In this document: positions 1 through 12,090 of the stretch, piece after piece
Layout of the letters: each line of letters starts with the position of its first letter
Position numbering within the stretch: position 1 is the stretch's first letter
DNA from: Progne subis subis
Lineage: Eukaryota > Chordata > Aves > Passeriformes > Hirundinidae
Assembly (NCBI GenBank): GCA_022316685.1
Contig: JAKJHU010000030.1
Coordinates: forward strand, 16,324,018 to 16,388,017
Length of the DNA: 64,000 nt
Reading direction: 5' to 3'
Position numbers and translations under genes: made by a program
The notes under the pieces: generated by a model
Seen by the model: only the letters and a program-made list of their open reading frames with translations
What the model was told of the DNA's origin: nothing
Databases searched by the model: none

Positions 1-1740
1 AAGTTCTGGACAACTTTTGTCTGTGGTGCATGGTGCAGCCACAAGACAGAATGGCTTAAGGAGTGGTTTTGCCAGGATCTCTTAGGGTGTGTTTAGACGA
101 CATCATGTAATTCCAGCACATTTCTCAGATGCCTGAGCATATTTATCCTGGATACTGTATGCTAATCAACTACATATTTACTATAGGCCCTCAGCCCAAA
201 GTATAAATACAACTATTCCAGCCTATACTTCTCCTGAAAGCAGACAAGGTCCTTTTAAAATAATGTTGAGACACATGGTGCCTAAGTCTGACTGTAGTCA
301 GCAAAAGGTTCTACAGACTAGTCAGCAAGTATTCTGGAGACAGTATTCAGACAAAAAAAAAAACAAAAAAAAACCACTTTGGGTTAGTATTCAAAATTCA
401 GCCTGAGCTTTGGAAAGAAGGCAAAGAAAACAAAGGAATAAAGGAAGCAACAAGGAAAGAAGACAAAAAAGAGGAAAAAAAAAAAAAGAAAATAAAAGAA
501 ATAGAAAGAAAAGGACAAAATTCTTCAGGTAGAGAAAATAAAGTCTTCTAGTCCTTTTCTGTCTCAAGGATTACTAATTTCAAAATCAGTCTCAAATTTA
601 TAGAAGCTTTGAAAACTCATTACTATTTTTATCAGCCAGTGGCTTCCAGTTTTGACTGTGGTGATCTGACAAGGGTGTGAAATTCTCTTTTAGAAGTCCC
701 CCAAATTCCTGGCTTTCAGAGTCATTATGGCAGTAACTCAGGGCTGCATCCATTTTAATCCCCAGTGCAAATTAATCTCTTGTGCCATTTGCCCATATGC
801 CTCAGAGATATTGTACCTCTAAAATAAATCCTTGAAGATTTGCACCCAGAGATATCTGGCACAAAATTAGATGTGGAGCAGCACAGGAGAGGAGTCTGAG
901 AGGAGCAAGAACAAACTGAATGAGAGAAGGGGGTCATAGGTAGGACACCATCATGGGGGCAGGAGGAGGGAGATTATCTGGTAATGCGTAAATTTGTTTT
1001 GTTACACATCTATTATGTATGTTGCTGCCAACCTAAAGATCTTTTGGTTTGAATGTTTTTATTTATCTATTACAAGTATGCCAAAATTCTACACATGGAA
1101 ATTTCTCCTGTGGCCAGTGCTGTAGTAAGTACTCTCAGGTTGATGGTTTGAGGAGAGTAGGTGCATTTATAGATAGTAGGTGAAAAGTTCTATATAGCCT
1201 TTCAACCCCTTCTTCACTGGGACAGTTGTGTTGCCAGTAGTCTGGTTGGCTATACTCTATAACCTACTCCTCAATTTTTTCCCAAGGAAGTGTTGTTCCT
1301 GCTGTGTAGTACACTTTTTTTCTGTTAGCTTACTCAGCTCCAGAATTTCTTCCTTGCCTAGAGCCTTTGCCTGTGAACTCTCACTCCTCTGCCTCCAATC
1401 AAAATGTCATTTCAAGAAATGTTTACACTCCATATACAGAGAAAATTATGTGTTGGTTACTGGTGAAACATTTCAGTATGTAATCTGTTCTCAAAATGAG
1501 TTGTCTTCCAAAAGCATAAATATGTGCTCTTTTCTTCCAACTCTGTCTGCTGGTATATACACCCAGAAACATACCTTGCTATTGTGTAAAAAGTTATTAT
1601 AAAAATAAACACATTTCTCTTTGTTGGTAATAGCAAATGTTCCTGTCTTACATGTCCATACACAAGGAGAGGATTTTAACTTTCATTTCTAACATTTATG
1701 TTCTTTTACTCTTTCTACTGCTTAATAGACTGATCTATCA
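1..1740. other. Noncoding sequence, no gene supported
   Basis: The stretch is AT-rich and stop-dense. It contains an A-rich run at about 351-373 and the A/G-rich tract listed separately. The open frames here are at most 124 codons (1228-1602, plus) with biased, unrecognisable translations and no splice or promoter context that I can defend. I see no CR1 tail, RNA gene or inverted terminal repeats. Confidence 0.6.
412..520 (+). repeat. A/G-rich polypurine tract
   Basis: About 109 bases are almost entirely A and G, with roughly nine scattered pyrimidines. It includes a 13-base A run and GAAA/GGAA-type words. It is low-complexity purine sequence that is not organised into a single repeat unit. 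Long polypurine stretches of this kind are common in vertebrate noncoding DNA and can adopt non-B structures; no function is shown here. Confidence 0.8.
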
Positions 1741-1790
1741 TCTCTATCTATCTATCTATCTATCTACCTACCTACCTACCTACCTACCTG
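1741..1790 (+). repeat. Compound tetranucleotide microsatellite (CTAT)n-(CTAC)n
   Basis: About five uninterrupted TATC units run directly into about six TACC units. The switch is a single T-to-C change in the unit, a pattern typical of a microsatellite in which a point variant was itself amplified. The array falls inside a spurious open frame (repeated YLSTYLPTYLP), which is a product of the repeat and not a gene. Confidence 0.95.
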
Positions 1791-3871
1791 TGTCCTCTTC
1801 TAGCTTTAGAAGGAACCAGATTTATGGCAATTTCCCTGACACCTGTACCCTGTAGGGAGTTTCTGCATCCCCTGAAATATGTCTTTAGGTGTGTCCTAAA
1901 GGATTTCAGTCCCTGCTTTCTTCCAACAAAACACCTTCTTTGGAAAATTAAATGCTTGACATACTTCTAACCCAGAGCTTGTTTTCACACTACTGTAAGT
2001 GTTGCAATTTAGAGATTATTATTTTTTCCTATATATGAAATGCAAATATATACTGCAATAAAGATAAGCACTTACTTTTCACCACAACACCTCCTGTTTT
2101 AATGCCAGTATTTCCAGCAATGCCACAGCTCATGTACTGGTGCCCAGTGTAAATTCGCTTAATGAATGGACTGCATTAGGTAGACACCCCTGGAGTGTTC
2201 TGCTGTGTTGAAGGCCATGAGGAATGCCTGGGGATAGTCTGTCCTGAGTCAAATTCACGTTTTCCTGCCTCTGAACTATTTGAAGACGTATTGCCTTTTC
2301 CATCTGATTCAGGCTACCAGATCACCATCTGCTCACTATAAAAGTCATGGGGGACTCAATTTAATTTGGCAAAATCAAAACGGCCTTGTTGGGTAAGTTC
2401 TGGATCTCTTATTAGTCTCTGTCAAAGTTTTATTATGACTTCTGTGTATCTTGGTTTCTCACAAAGAGTTCCACTGAAGTTTTCTCCTAAGCAGTTCTTC
2501 AGCATTAGTCACAATCTGTTCTATAACCAAGTTTTCCTTTGTCAGTCAAATGCTAAAAACTCTTTTTCTCTGAATTCCAGTTTTTGGGGTTGAATTCTAT
2601 ACAGTTAATTTTTTTTTTTTTTTTGTGGTGCAATTTCATACCTACACTCCTACATTTGAATTAATGAAAGCATTTAAATGTAGCAAGGATACTCTGTTTT
2701 GTTTTCACGGACTTCATTTTCTTTGAGCCTGTGCTTGCAGATAGAAAGTTAAGCATCATGTAAACCTCTCTAATTATCCTCTGTCTTTCCAAAGTGTTTC
2801 CATTTCAATTGCAAAATACTTTGTTTTGCCATTAGGATTTTTTCTCTCACTATGCTTGTCCTCCTTGTAGCTTTTGATGTCCAGCCATCTTTGCTTCTTC
2901 CTCTGGCCCAATTCAAATTGCTCCTCATAAGAGGTGATTTATTTCTACAGAGTTTCTCCCCACAACTCCCCATGTATGGGATCACAAAGCACTCTAAAGG
3001 TGAAAATCCCAATATAGCATCAGTCACTTAAACCTGACATATGTGGTTCTGAAGCTTGGTCATTAATGTTCACTAATCCCATGCTAGCTCATGTCTAAAG
3101 AATATCTATTGAATAAGGGTTAACTTCTGCAATATCACATTGAGATTATTTCACTTGTGTCTTAAATAGAGTTTTTTAACACCTGAATTGTGACATGGTA
3201 AAAGAGGCTGCTTTGGGTAGCAGCTTTAGAAAGTAATTATGAGGCTGGTTGTCAATGAGATAAAAATAGCTGCAGATAGCTTTTTCATATGCAGGCAAAA
3301 GTCAATTTACGTGAACAAACAGATTAAACATCATAATCTGACACAGGCCATGAGCAGGAGCACTGCTGTTTTATCACAACAGAAAAAGGGAAGAAGATGT
3401 CTTAGGAGTCAACTGATCCAAAACCTCTTTGGATAATGCATTTGAAGCATGATGTCCCGTTCCTGAATGGTGGTATTTTTCTGTGTTTGGTTATTTAAAT
3501 AAATAATTGCCAAATTGGAGCAGTGCCAGAGAACAGCATGCAAAAACTCTCCCAAACCCAGCTCCACAGGGCAGGCTAGATTTTGATCTATCACCATATC
3601 CCAACAGTCAGTGATGTTCTTGTAACACACTCCCTTCCTTCTAGTCTCTGTTTGATGTTTTCCAAAGTGCTCATAGCATTTGGATCCTTTTTGGAATCAC
3701 AGGGTGTTTAATGTACCAGCCACGGGGATATGTTTTGTTATGAGTTTCCCTGGCCTTTTATAGAATATATATACTGTCTCTTCTTGTAGTGTTAACAGGC
3801 TTCCTCAATAAATTAAAAAATAAATGTAGAAAAAACAAAGCATTATCCTTCAATGACTTAATAAGATTTTG

Positions 3872-3903
3872 CATCATCATCACCATTATTACTATTATTA
3901 TTA
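3872..3903 (+). repeat. ATC/ATT trinucleotide-rich patch
   Basis: A short run of CATCATCAT passes into ATTATTACTATTATTATT. It is an impure trinucleotide microsatellite about 32 bases long. Confidence 0.8.
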
Positions 3904-4322
3904 AAGTATCCAGGCAACAGAATAATAAAATTACACTGATGTGAGCAATTTGCACAGCTTTGATTAAGGATGTGTCAGCACTTTCGTACATGAATCCTTC
4001 TTTTTGGTGGAATGAGAAGGAGTGGGAAAGAGATAAAAATCGCCTGCTGTAATTCTTTGTGGGCTGCTCCATAGCAGATGATGTTTTACACAGAAGAGCA
4101 GCTTTTTATTAATCTAGCTTTACAGAATAAATTAACCTGAAACATTTATGATCCTTATTTTTAGGACTGTCTTTACATTTAATTTGCAGGCCCCAATGAC
4201 TGCCTGCCAGGTCAGTTAGTTTGGGTGCTGCAGGTCTGAGGGCAGGTTTTCCAATGGCCTGTATGAAGCCATGGAAACCAGCAAGATATAGAAGTGATAC
4301 CAGGGTTTGTCCACAGCCATGT

Positions 4323-4380
4323 TCACTCATATCCATCTGAATCCAGGAAAATAGAATCACTCATATTCATCTGAATCCAG
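4323..4380 (+). repeat. Two-copy tandem duplication, 34-base period
   Basis: A 24-base word beginning TCACTCATATCCATCTGAAT at 4323-4346 recurs at 4357-4380 with a single difference (C to T in the middle). The spacing is 34 bases. It looks like a local duplication of one segment rather than a microsatellite. Confidence 0.85.
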
Positions 4381-4710
4381 AACAAATCCATCAGAGCAGA
4401 GTTTGTCAGTTTAAAGCACTGGTGCTCTAGTGCAGGTATAACAAAAACCTGTAAAGGTGGAAGGTAAAGTCTGAAGTGGGTCGTGAGTTACAACATCCAT
4501 CCTCAGGTGCCTGACTTATCTCCTTGATGTCTAAGAAGAAGTCAATTGCCTCTGGTAGAATAGCTCAGACATCCAGACTTCCCAATACAAGCAAGAACGA
4601 GATCAGACACCTCCTGGGGGCAATTCAGGGCTCCTACATGCTAAGCCAGGAGTTTGCTTGAGCTCCTGGGTAGGAAACGGTTTCAGTGTGGGGAGGAGGA
4701 GACAATCCAG

Positions 4711-4861
4711 GACACACACACACCAAAAAAAAAAGAAAAAAAAAAAAAAAAGCAGTAAAAGCTCTAGAGCCTCAACACCTCTTCTAAGAGTAGTGAAGGA
4801 AAAAAAAATTAAAAAGAAAAACACCAAAAAAACCCACAAACCCCTAAAACAATAACAAAAC
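4711..4861 (+). repeat. AC repeat followed by A-rich runs
   Basis: A short (AC)n at 4711-4724 runs into an A tract broken by one G (4725-4752). A second A-rich patch with AAAAC/ACCC words follows at about 4799-4861. It is a low-complexity cluster. The lysine-rich plus-strand frame across it (4658-4855) and the phenylalanine-rich minus-strand frame (4603-4917) are artefacts of this composition. Confidence 0.85.
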
Positions 4862-5120
4862 ATCCTGAAAAATACTCCATCCACTTTTTGTGTGGTAGTT
4901 GAAAGGTTAAAGTACACTCCTAGGAATGGAGGGTCCCAGACTCTTCCATTTGAGGGGCTTCAGGCCTTTTTCTCCCATCTCTCCAAGGCATGATCTGATC
5001 ACCAGCCTCCAAAGCAAGCTGATGGCTTTCACATCTCCTGTCCACATGGCCCAGATGGCTCATCCAAAATGGCAGCATGAAATGAGCAGACAAGAGAGAC
5101 TGTGACTTTGCAACCATGTG

Positions 5121-5270
5121 GGTAGGTTGTGGAATCCCTGGAAGGGTTAAAGGTGAGGCTAGATGGGGTTTTGAGCAAGTTGGTCAAGTGGAAGTTGTCC
5201 CTGCCCAGGCACTGGGATGTAGATGATCTTTATGGTTCCTTCCAACCCAAACTATCCTATGATTCTCTGA
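5121..5270 (+). mobile_element. CR1 LINE, 5'-truncated 3' end
   Basis: The segment follows the CR1 3' untranslated region in order: a word like GGAATCCCTGGAAGG, then GATGGGGTTTTGAGCAA, then TGGAAGTTGTCCCTGCCC, then GATGATCTTTATGGTTCC, then CTTCCAACCCAAACTATCC, ending in CTATGATTCT. CR1 elements insert by target-primed reverse transcription and are usually cut short at their 5' end, as here with only ~150 bases. No coding part remains. Confidence 0.93.
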
Positions 5271-8200
5271 AGTGTGCTGCTGTGAGAAGAAAAATTTGGG
5301 CTCATTATGTTCTGACTGCATTTTTTTACTGGGTAGTCTGTCAATAAAACCCATGAATAATCTGTGCTGTGAGTTAATCTTGTTGATTGACAAGTCCAGT
5401 TTAATGTTCATGGAGTAAAAGACATTGCAAGGCAAGTGAGGGTACCATTGGTCTGTCTGTTTGCATTTAGCATTTATATTAACTCCTAACTCCGAGTGGT
5501 AACAGACAAAAAGTCTGTGTCTATGCCAGTAAATTAAACAATCCCATGGAGCATTGCTGGACACCAGAAGCCATCAACTCTACCATTTGATTATAGAACA
5601 ACTCCTGGCACATTTCTGGCCTGTGACAAGTAAAAACATTCTGAGATTTAGTAAAGCCCACTGCCTACTTCCAACAGGCAACCACTCTGTCTTTTAGAAT
5701 GGAAAAGATTTTAATAGCAGGGGATTCATGCCAGAGAATGGTCGTAGGCAGGATTTTAGTGCTAAAGATATTTCCAGCAGGAGTTTCAATGTGCAAGGTA
5801 CAGTACAAACAATTAGTGGGTTGTCTCTGAAGAGACAGAAACTGTTCTTAAACAGGCTCCAGTTCAGCTGTGTTCTAGTACTTCTTAATTTACAGATGGC
5901 TCTTCAAAATAAATTTCACGTGCCAGATTGCAGCAATTTTCTCTGCATATCAAACAGTCACGTGGTAAAGAGAGCTGATGAAAAAGAGATCATTGCTACG
6001 TGTTCTTTTGAAAGGAAAAGGGTAGAAACTCAAGATGATCAGATATTGCCTTGGAAGGACACAATTGCAGAGGCTGCCCTACATGCAATGCTGCCAGTAA
6101 GGATGGACAGCTTAAAACCACAGTCTGAATTACTCTTCTGTATGGAGTGGTGTGTTATTGCATATGCAACAGAGCTTGTGGGTAGCACTGAGGAATCATG
6201 GAAGTATTTTAAGCAGTGGTTTTCACAATTTATGGCTGAGACAGATACAAAGCTAATGAACAACACAGGGAAAGTGACCTTGTTAACTCTTCCATAGATA
6301 CTTATGCAAGGCCTTTTTGGCAGAGAGAGGAGTCTTTTCCTTAAGCCTCTGTGAAAATTTGAGGTGAAAAATTTCATAGGGGTGACAACAAAAAAGTATT
6401 TATTTTTACCTTGCGTATAAGAAGGCAAATATTAACACATATTTAAAGTCCAGGAGTGGAGTCTCAGTAAGGAACAGAAGGCAGTAGTTTTGAAAATCCA
6501 GGTATGTACACTTGCTTTGGCAGGTAACTACATATCTTGATTTTTCAAGAGGGATTTTTCTGACCTAAAGGGCCCAAATCTGATTTATAGAGCACATGCT
6601 TTGGTTCATCACAGCTTCCTAGATGACTCTGGGGATCTCAAGGAATCCCATGGATCAGAGACTACAGACAGAATTACTCAGCTTAGCAGTGAAAAAACAT
6701 AGCACAGCTCCTTCTGTAGAGGGCCACTGAAGATATAAATAACTGGATATACAAGTGGAAGGGGGGGATGAGTAGGAGCATAGTGCTTGGGAGCTGGCAA
6801 GGAAGGCCTTGCGAGCTATGCAGGGACTGCCAGTGTGGGGTTACCTGACACAGACATCAGAGATGTCTCAAATACAGTTTTTTATATGAACCCAACCACA
6901 TGTTGCATTTCAAGAGAGTAAAATACACAACTGCTGTATTCCTCCAAGCTGCATAAAATGTGAAACAGAAAACACACAACAATACAGGTGGTTTTTTTCC
7001 ATTGGCTTGTCATATTAGTCTACATTAGTAGTATTAGACCTGAGGAACTAACAGGTCAGCTTCTCACTTTGAGCACCCATTAGTAGCTTCATTATAGTAT
7101 TGTCATCTGAAAAGCAATTGTTTTCAGCAACAGACATTGGTTTGGTCTCTTTAATATCAGTAGCGAGCATAGAAAGTGTTCATGGATTTAAAACTGCTTC
7201 TGAGTGTAGCAAACTGTGCCCAGGATACCTCCCTAAATGAAAAAGATGAATGTCCTGAAGCATGTGATAGACTCATTTCCCATGCTGGGAAGATGCAATC
7301 TTCACTCAAAGAGGAAGAGGATTTTGTTTTCTTTGTTATTGTTCCAAGTGACATAGTAACATCTACCTGAAAGCAGACAGTAATTGCAACTGATACGTAT
7401 CAGGGTAAGTAACATTATACAACAGGATTTGACACAGCACATAGGGAACTCAGTCATTTTGTTAAAAGCTGGGTGGTTACCAAAAATGCATACAATAATT
7501 TAGGGGTAGAATTCTTGTCTGGCTCTATGTCCTTCCAGATAACTGTGTTACAGAACAGTTAGTTGCACTCAGAACTGTGCAGACTGTGGATTTTTAAATT
7601 CTTTTTGATTCAAATGCTGAACTTTAAAGTTTTGCACAGTTGTCTCACATCAACCCAAAATATATTTGCCTGTGTAATTGCTTAATAAAATCAAATAACT
7701 AAGTATCACTGGAAGGAGGGGTGTTGTACAACCAAGACATCTTGTTCTACTTGAAACAAAACTTTTTATTTCATTTTACTAATATTTTACTTACATTCTA
7801 TGTTCTTAGTCTTACATTTTTTCCAATTTTCTAATCTTCATTTGTTTTAAACTGAAAAATTCAAATATATCAATCATGTCTAAATCACTTTGTTTTCTTG
7901 TTCAGCTGAAACCAATCCACAGATTTCATTTCAATTTACAAATAACTTCTGTAACTCTGCAGCAAGCTATATTTTTGGTGGAGAGATCCACAAGCCATCC
8001 TGTGTAGTCCCATCCATGTCCCTGAGGGCTTTGGGGATAGCGCAACCTTGCAGGGTGTGAGACAGCTGAGGGGTGGGAAGGGCTTGGAGCAGCTGGTAGC
8101 TCCCTGTTGGTGCCTGGTCCATGAAGCAGAACCCCCAGGTCCCACCATGGTGTGCTGCAGCCCTGAGGATTTCTCTCCCCACAGCCAGAGCAGCTGGCTA

Positions 8201-10027
8201 GTTTCATCCCTGGTGTGGTGTTTGGGCATATTCCTGCTTCTGAGGAAAGAGCATGATGGTACAAGTCTCTTCCCTCTCCTGACCACTGCTTTTATAAATG
8301 CCTACATTTTGCAGTGAGTTCAGAATTATCTTCTAAAATTATACACGGCATCTCTCACCTGGCACGGATGTCAGCATGGCACATGTCTACCACAGGAACC
8401 TGAAGAACACTCTGAACTTCGGCAAGGGGAAAATCACCTGATTTCACTGTTAATGTCAAACCTGCAGCAGCAGTGTGGTTTCTGCAGGTGGCAGCCAGAT
8501 GAAACAGCTGCCTCCCTGTCTACTGCAAGCTTGGATGCAGCTCTCCAAGATTCACCAGGACCTAATCACGTGAGGCAACTCAAGGAGGATCCAAATATCC
8601 CAAGGCTTTCTTTGCAGTCCATCACTCAGCCCACCTACTGCCTGAAACTCCCTGGGGAGAGAAGAGACAAGCCCAGACCTTCCTGTGCTTCTTCCTCCTG
8701 TCATTCTTCCTGAACTTGCAGGAAAATATTGTTTAAAAACTCAAATATATTTCAATGCTCAGCTACAACAAAATTACCTCTGTTGTCACAAGCCTGGAGC
8801 AGGCTTCAAAGAAGACTTCAGTAGTCTCCATATAGAAATTACATCCTTTGAAATAAAAACAAAAAAACCACCTTAGGTAGTAATTTTGATATTTTACGAC
8901 CATTTCAGTCATCTGTTCTGCATTATTTTTTTATGTCAAGTAGCTAGAAGTAGGTAGTCCTGACAGACAGTGATGGTTCCTGAGACAAACTAGTCCCTCG
9001 AGTATTTCATGCATTGGTCTGTGATTCTGTCTGACTTCTGGAACATTCAAAAGACTTAAACGAATGGGGGAAATGCTGTTTTGACATTTGCTTCTAACCT
9101 ATTTCCTTGAAACAATAATTTTTTTAAGGGCGGGGACAGACCCCTTTGTTCTCTTTATGCAGCACCTGTTTCAGTGCTGCTATGTACATGAGGTGGCCCC
9201 ACTTACTCCTGGTCTCATTTACTATTTGAATTTGTGTTTGACGACAATTTTCAGTGCATTTAACATGCCTGATATGGACTACACTGTTCTATTATTTAGT
9301 ACTCCACCCATGCAGTAATAGCATATCAACTTCATTCAAATAGAACTTTCTCAACAAAAAGGTGCCAAAATTTTAATACAGAAATAGGAGATTAACCACA
9401 TGAGGGAGAAAACAAGGTTTAAAAGCACCAAAAAAATCATTATAGATAATTTTAGGACTGCCAGAACTGAAGAACTTCATAATAATAGTAGGTAGAGACA
9501 CTCACACTTTCATGTTGTGCTGTCACTCATGCAGAAACAAAGAATATGTAACTAAATATAGTAAATAAACTTTGAGTAGGTTCCCAGTCCTGACAGCTGA
9601 CAAACACCTCCAGCTCCTTACACAAGTTAAATGGTTTTGTTCTTTACCTGAACAGACATGTTATGGTCAAAATCATGGGGAAAAAAAGGAAGAAAATAAT
9701 GAAACAAAATTCTAGGTTTCATGCTCTGACAAATTTGTAAATTCTAGTTTTTAAGGACACAAGAGTCAATCTACAATCACATGAACAGACCCTTTACACA
9801 CCACAGGACTTCTCTAGACTAGCTTCTGCTTGATGTCCAGTTGTGGAAGTAGAGCTGTTCACAACTACTCTAAATCTACTTTATCATTGTTTGCAAATCA
9901 CTTAAAAGTTCCCAGAAGTATACCTCTAAATATAAGATCAGCATTTTTTGTAATGTTCTTGAAGCAGCCCATTTACCTGCAGCTGTTCTTCAAATAGAGG
10001 AGGAAAAAACTGATAAGCTGTGTCAGA
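5271..10027. other. Noncoding sequence apart from one doubtful ORF
   Basis: Between two CR1 tails I see no recognisable gene. Around 7926-8317 the base composition is somewhat more GC-rich and several overlapping frames stay open on both strands (112, 116 and 89 codons). None has a recognisable translation, and overlap on both strands is what composition alone produces. Short A-rich patches occur at about 8854-8870 and 9680-9705. Confidence 0.55.
5728..6297 (+). CDS. Unrecognised 189-codon open reading frame, coding status doubtful
   Basis: This is the longest open frame in the window not explained by a CR1 element or simple repeat. The first ATG is at 5728 and a TAG stop closes it at 6297. 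The translation is ordinary in composition, without a signal peptide, clear membrane segment, coiled coil or motif that I recognise. A moderately hydrophobic stretch lies near residues 44-58 (FSCVLVLLNLQMALQ). I see no splice-site framework, CpG-rich promoter or poly(A) site that makes a convincing transcription unit. A single frame of this length in 64 kb of AT-rich DNA could arise by chance. It might also be a decayed retrocopy or part of an exon; I cannot tell these apart, and I do not assign a function. Confidence 0.15.
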   Translation: MPENGRRQDFSAKDISSRSFNVQGTVQTISGLSLKRQKLFLNRLQFSCVLVLLNLQMALQNKFHVPDCSNFLCISNSHVVKRADEKEIIATCSFERKRVETQDDQILPWKDTIAEAALHAMLPVRMDSLKPQSELLFCMEWCVIAYATELVGSTEESWKYFKQWFSQFMAETDTKLMNNTGKVTLLTLP

Positions 10028-10350
10028 GAGGGTCTACAAGAAGATGGGAGAGGGACCTTTCACAAGGGTTTCCAGTGATAGGACACTGCAATGTCCTCAA
10101 GCTGAAGAAGGGCAGGTGTAGATTAGATTTTAAGAGGAAATGCATTACTATGAGGATGGTGAGGGACTGGAACAGGTTGCCCAGAGAGGTTGTGGACTCC
10201 CCGTTCTTGGAAGTGTTCAGGACCAGACTGCATGGGGCTCCAAATAATCTAGTCTAATGGCAGATTCCCTGCCCATGATAGTGGGATTAGAACTAGATGA
10301 TTTTTAAGGTTTCTTCCAACCCAAATCATTCAATGATTCTATGATTCTCT
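10028..10350 (+). mobile_element. CR1 LINE, 5'-truncated 3' end
   Basis: About 320 bases follow the end of CR1 ORF2 and the 3' untranslated region: GGGTCTACAAGAAGATGGGAG, ACAAGGGTTTCCAGTGATAG, the AGGATGGTGAGGGACTGGAA block, CAGGTTGCCCAGAGAGGTTG, AACTAGATGATTTTTAAGG and CTTCCAACCCAAATCATT. It ends in the tail ATGATTCTATGATTCT. The 60-codon frame at 10075-10257 (RMVRDWNRLPREVVDSPFLE) is the antiparallel-free remnant of the ORF2 C-terminus, not an independent gene. Confidence 0.95.
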
Positions 10351-11819
10351 AGCTCCTATTTTAATTAAAACTTCCTAATGGTGGACTATCCACAACAGTC
10401 TTAGGAAGCTTTTTCTCTTACTGAATTACCGTCACTGTTGGAAATATATTCATTTTCAATCTTAAATTTGTCTAGCTTCAACATTGAAGCTTGAAATCCC
10501 AACAAACATTTGAATGCTGGATTGGAAACCCCTTTGTTTTCCAGTAACTGCTCCCCATGTTCATCATCATCAGTATGTATGTGATCAATCCATGATGTAA
10601 CCTTCCATGTATAAACAGGTGAAATGTGCAAGACATAAAATGTGCTCAATATCTACTGATCACCCATTGTTAAAAGGGGTTTGAAAAAAATAAACTGAAC
10701 ACAAATCCGTCCATAACTTCACTGAGTCCTGTGCTCCATTGCTTGGTATTTTGCCAAGAATGTGTTAACATACCTGTTTCCATATGAGCAATAGCTCCTG
10801 TGATGGGAGTGTTTGAAATGTCCTGACAGGAAAACTTGAACTGCAGCCAAAGGAAGCTTTCACTTCCAAAAGGCTGGGATTTGTGAGCTCCTGTGGTGGA
10901 TTTAGTTACACACGGTGAACTGTTCAGGCTTGTCACCCATCAGATAATGAAAGCAAATGAGGAGTCCAATCAGCACTGGGGCCGACTTCCAACATTTGGA
11001 AAAGTGTCTAAATTCCCTTCAAATTTCTGATGGGATTGGAGGCAGGGGTTAGATCTACAGCAAGGGTGTCAATTGGAGGCCCATTTCTAAATTAGACGTT
11101 TTGAAGCTACCAGGAAATGCAAATACGCATGAAGCAAAGTACGTGATTCGTGTTACAGTCAACATTTGCCTAACGCAGTTACGCACATCTGTGTATATGG
11201 GTGTATAGCAAGCACCACTTATAGTCTGTAATTATGCCTTGGAAAACACACACTCCAAGGAATTTCCAAAGAGTCTGACCTGGCAGAAAATGCAGTCCCA
11301 GGAGATCTGCAGCAGTTTGCTGAGAAAATCCCAACATACAGTGGAGCTGCTTTGGTAAGAACTAGATAGGTCAGATAACTCTGATGGGATTCTTTTTCCC
11401 TGATTGAACATGCATACAATAACCCCTTCAGACATGCCCATATGCAAAATTGACTTTCAAAAATGTCTCTGCCAGTAAAAATCAGCTGCTAAATTATTCC
11501 TGGAAAGTAAAGTGTCACGATTCTTAAACAAAAGGGAATTAGCTAAAACAAACAACCAACCAACCAACCAACCAAACAAACAAACCAAAAAAACCCCAAA
11601 AAACAAAAAAAACCCCTGGACCTGGCAATGGCCACCTTTACAAAAAAATGCTGAGATGATCTCACAAAAAACCAAACCAAACCAAACCAAACCAAAACCA
11701 AAACCAACCAAACAAAAAAAATCCAAATTTTTTTGGTCTCTAAAAGTTTTCTCAGCTTTACAATGTGAAAACAAAAGCTGATTCTCTGCTTATATGTATC
11801 TACTTTTTATGAAGATATG
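10351..11819. other. Noncoding sequence between CR1 copies
   Basis: Nothing gene-like is seen. The only structure is the A/C-rich pair of arrays at 11545-11721. The 105-codon minus frame and 89-codon plus frame over that region are low-complexity artefacts rich in F/G/V and in K/N/P/Q/T respectively. Confidence 0.6.
11545..11721 (+). repeat. Two A/C-rich simple-repeat arrays (AACC and AAACC units)
   Basis: The first array (11545-11616) is an AACC run followed by AAAC units and then A-rich blocks with CCCC. The second (11665-11721) is a run of about five to six AAACC units that drifts into AAAACC and AACC. They are separated by about 50 bases of ordinary sequence. On the other strand they read as GGTT/GGTTT arrays. 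Confidence 0.9.
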
Positions 11820-12090
11820 TGGTGATAGACAAGGGATAATGGTTTCAAAGTGAGAGGATTTAGATTAGATATTACAAAGAAATTCTTTACCCAGAGGTGT
11901 TGGGGCACTGGAACAGGCTACCCAGAGTAGTTGTGGATACCCCACCCCTGGAAAAGTTCCAGGCCAGTTTGGATGGAGTTTTCAACAACCTGGTCCAGTA
12001 GAAGAAGTTGCTGCCTATGGCAGGGAAGTTGGAACTAGATGATGTTCAAGTTCTTTTCCAGCACAAACCTATCTATGGTTCTATTCTATT
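11820..12090 (+). mobile_element. CR1 LINE, 5'-truncated 3' end
   Basis: The CR1 3' region is followed in order: GTGATAGACAAGGGATAATG, GAGGATTTAGATTAGATATT, the AATTCTTTACCCAGAGG block, ACTGGAACAGGCTACCCAGA, GGATGGAGTTTTCAACAACC, GGAACTAGATGATGTTCAAG, and a degenerate tail CTATGGTTCTATTCTATTT. The tail units are more diverged than in the copy at 10028, which suggests an older insertion or a different subfamily. Confidence 0.93.

Larger units (their letters stand above)
1791..5120. other. Noncoding sequence with minor simple repeats
   Basis: No gene is supported. The stretch holds a 16-base T run (2609-2624), an ATT/ATC-rich patch (3872-3903), the tandem duplication at 4323 and the A-rich runs at 4711-4861, all listed separately where useful. 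The open frames are under 105 codons, and the one at 4603-4917 (minus) is driven by the A-rich run. I recognise no transposon in the rest. Confidence 0.6.

Noticed and set aside
7926..8317. Cluster of overlapping frames on both strands
   Set aside because: Mutual overlap in a GC-richer patch is a composition effect; no motif or splice context supports coding.
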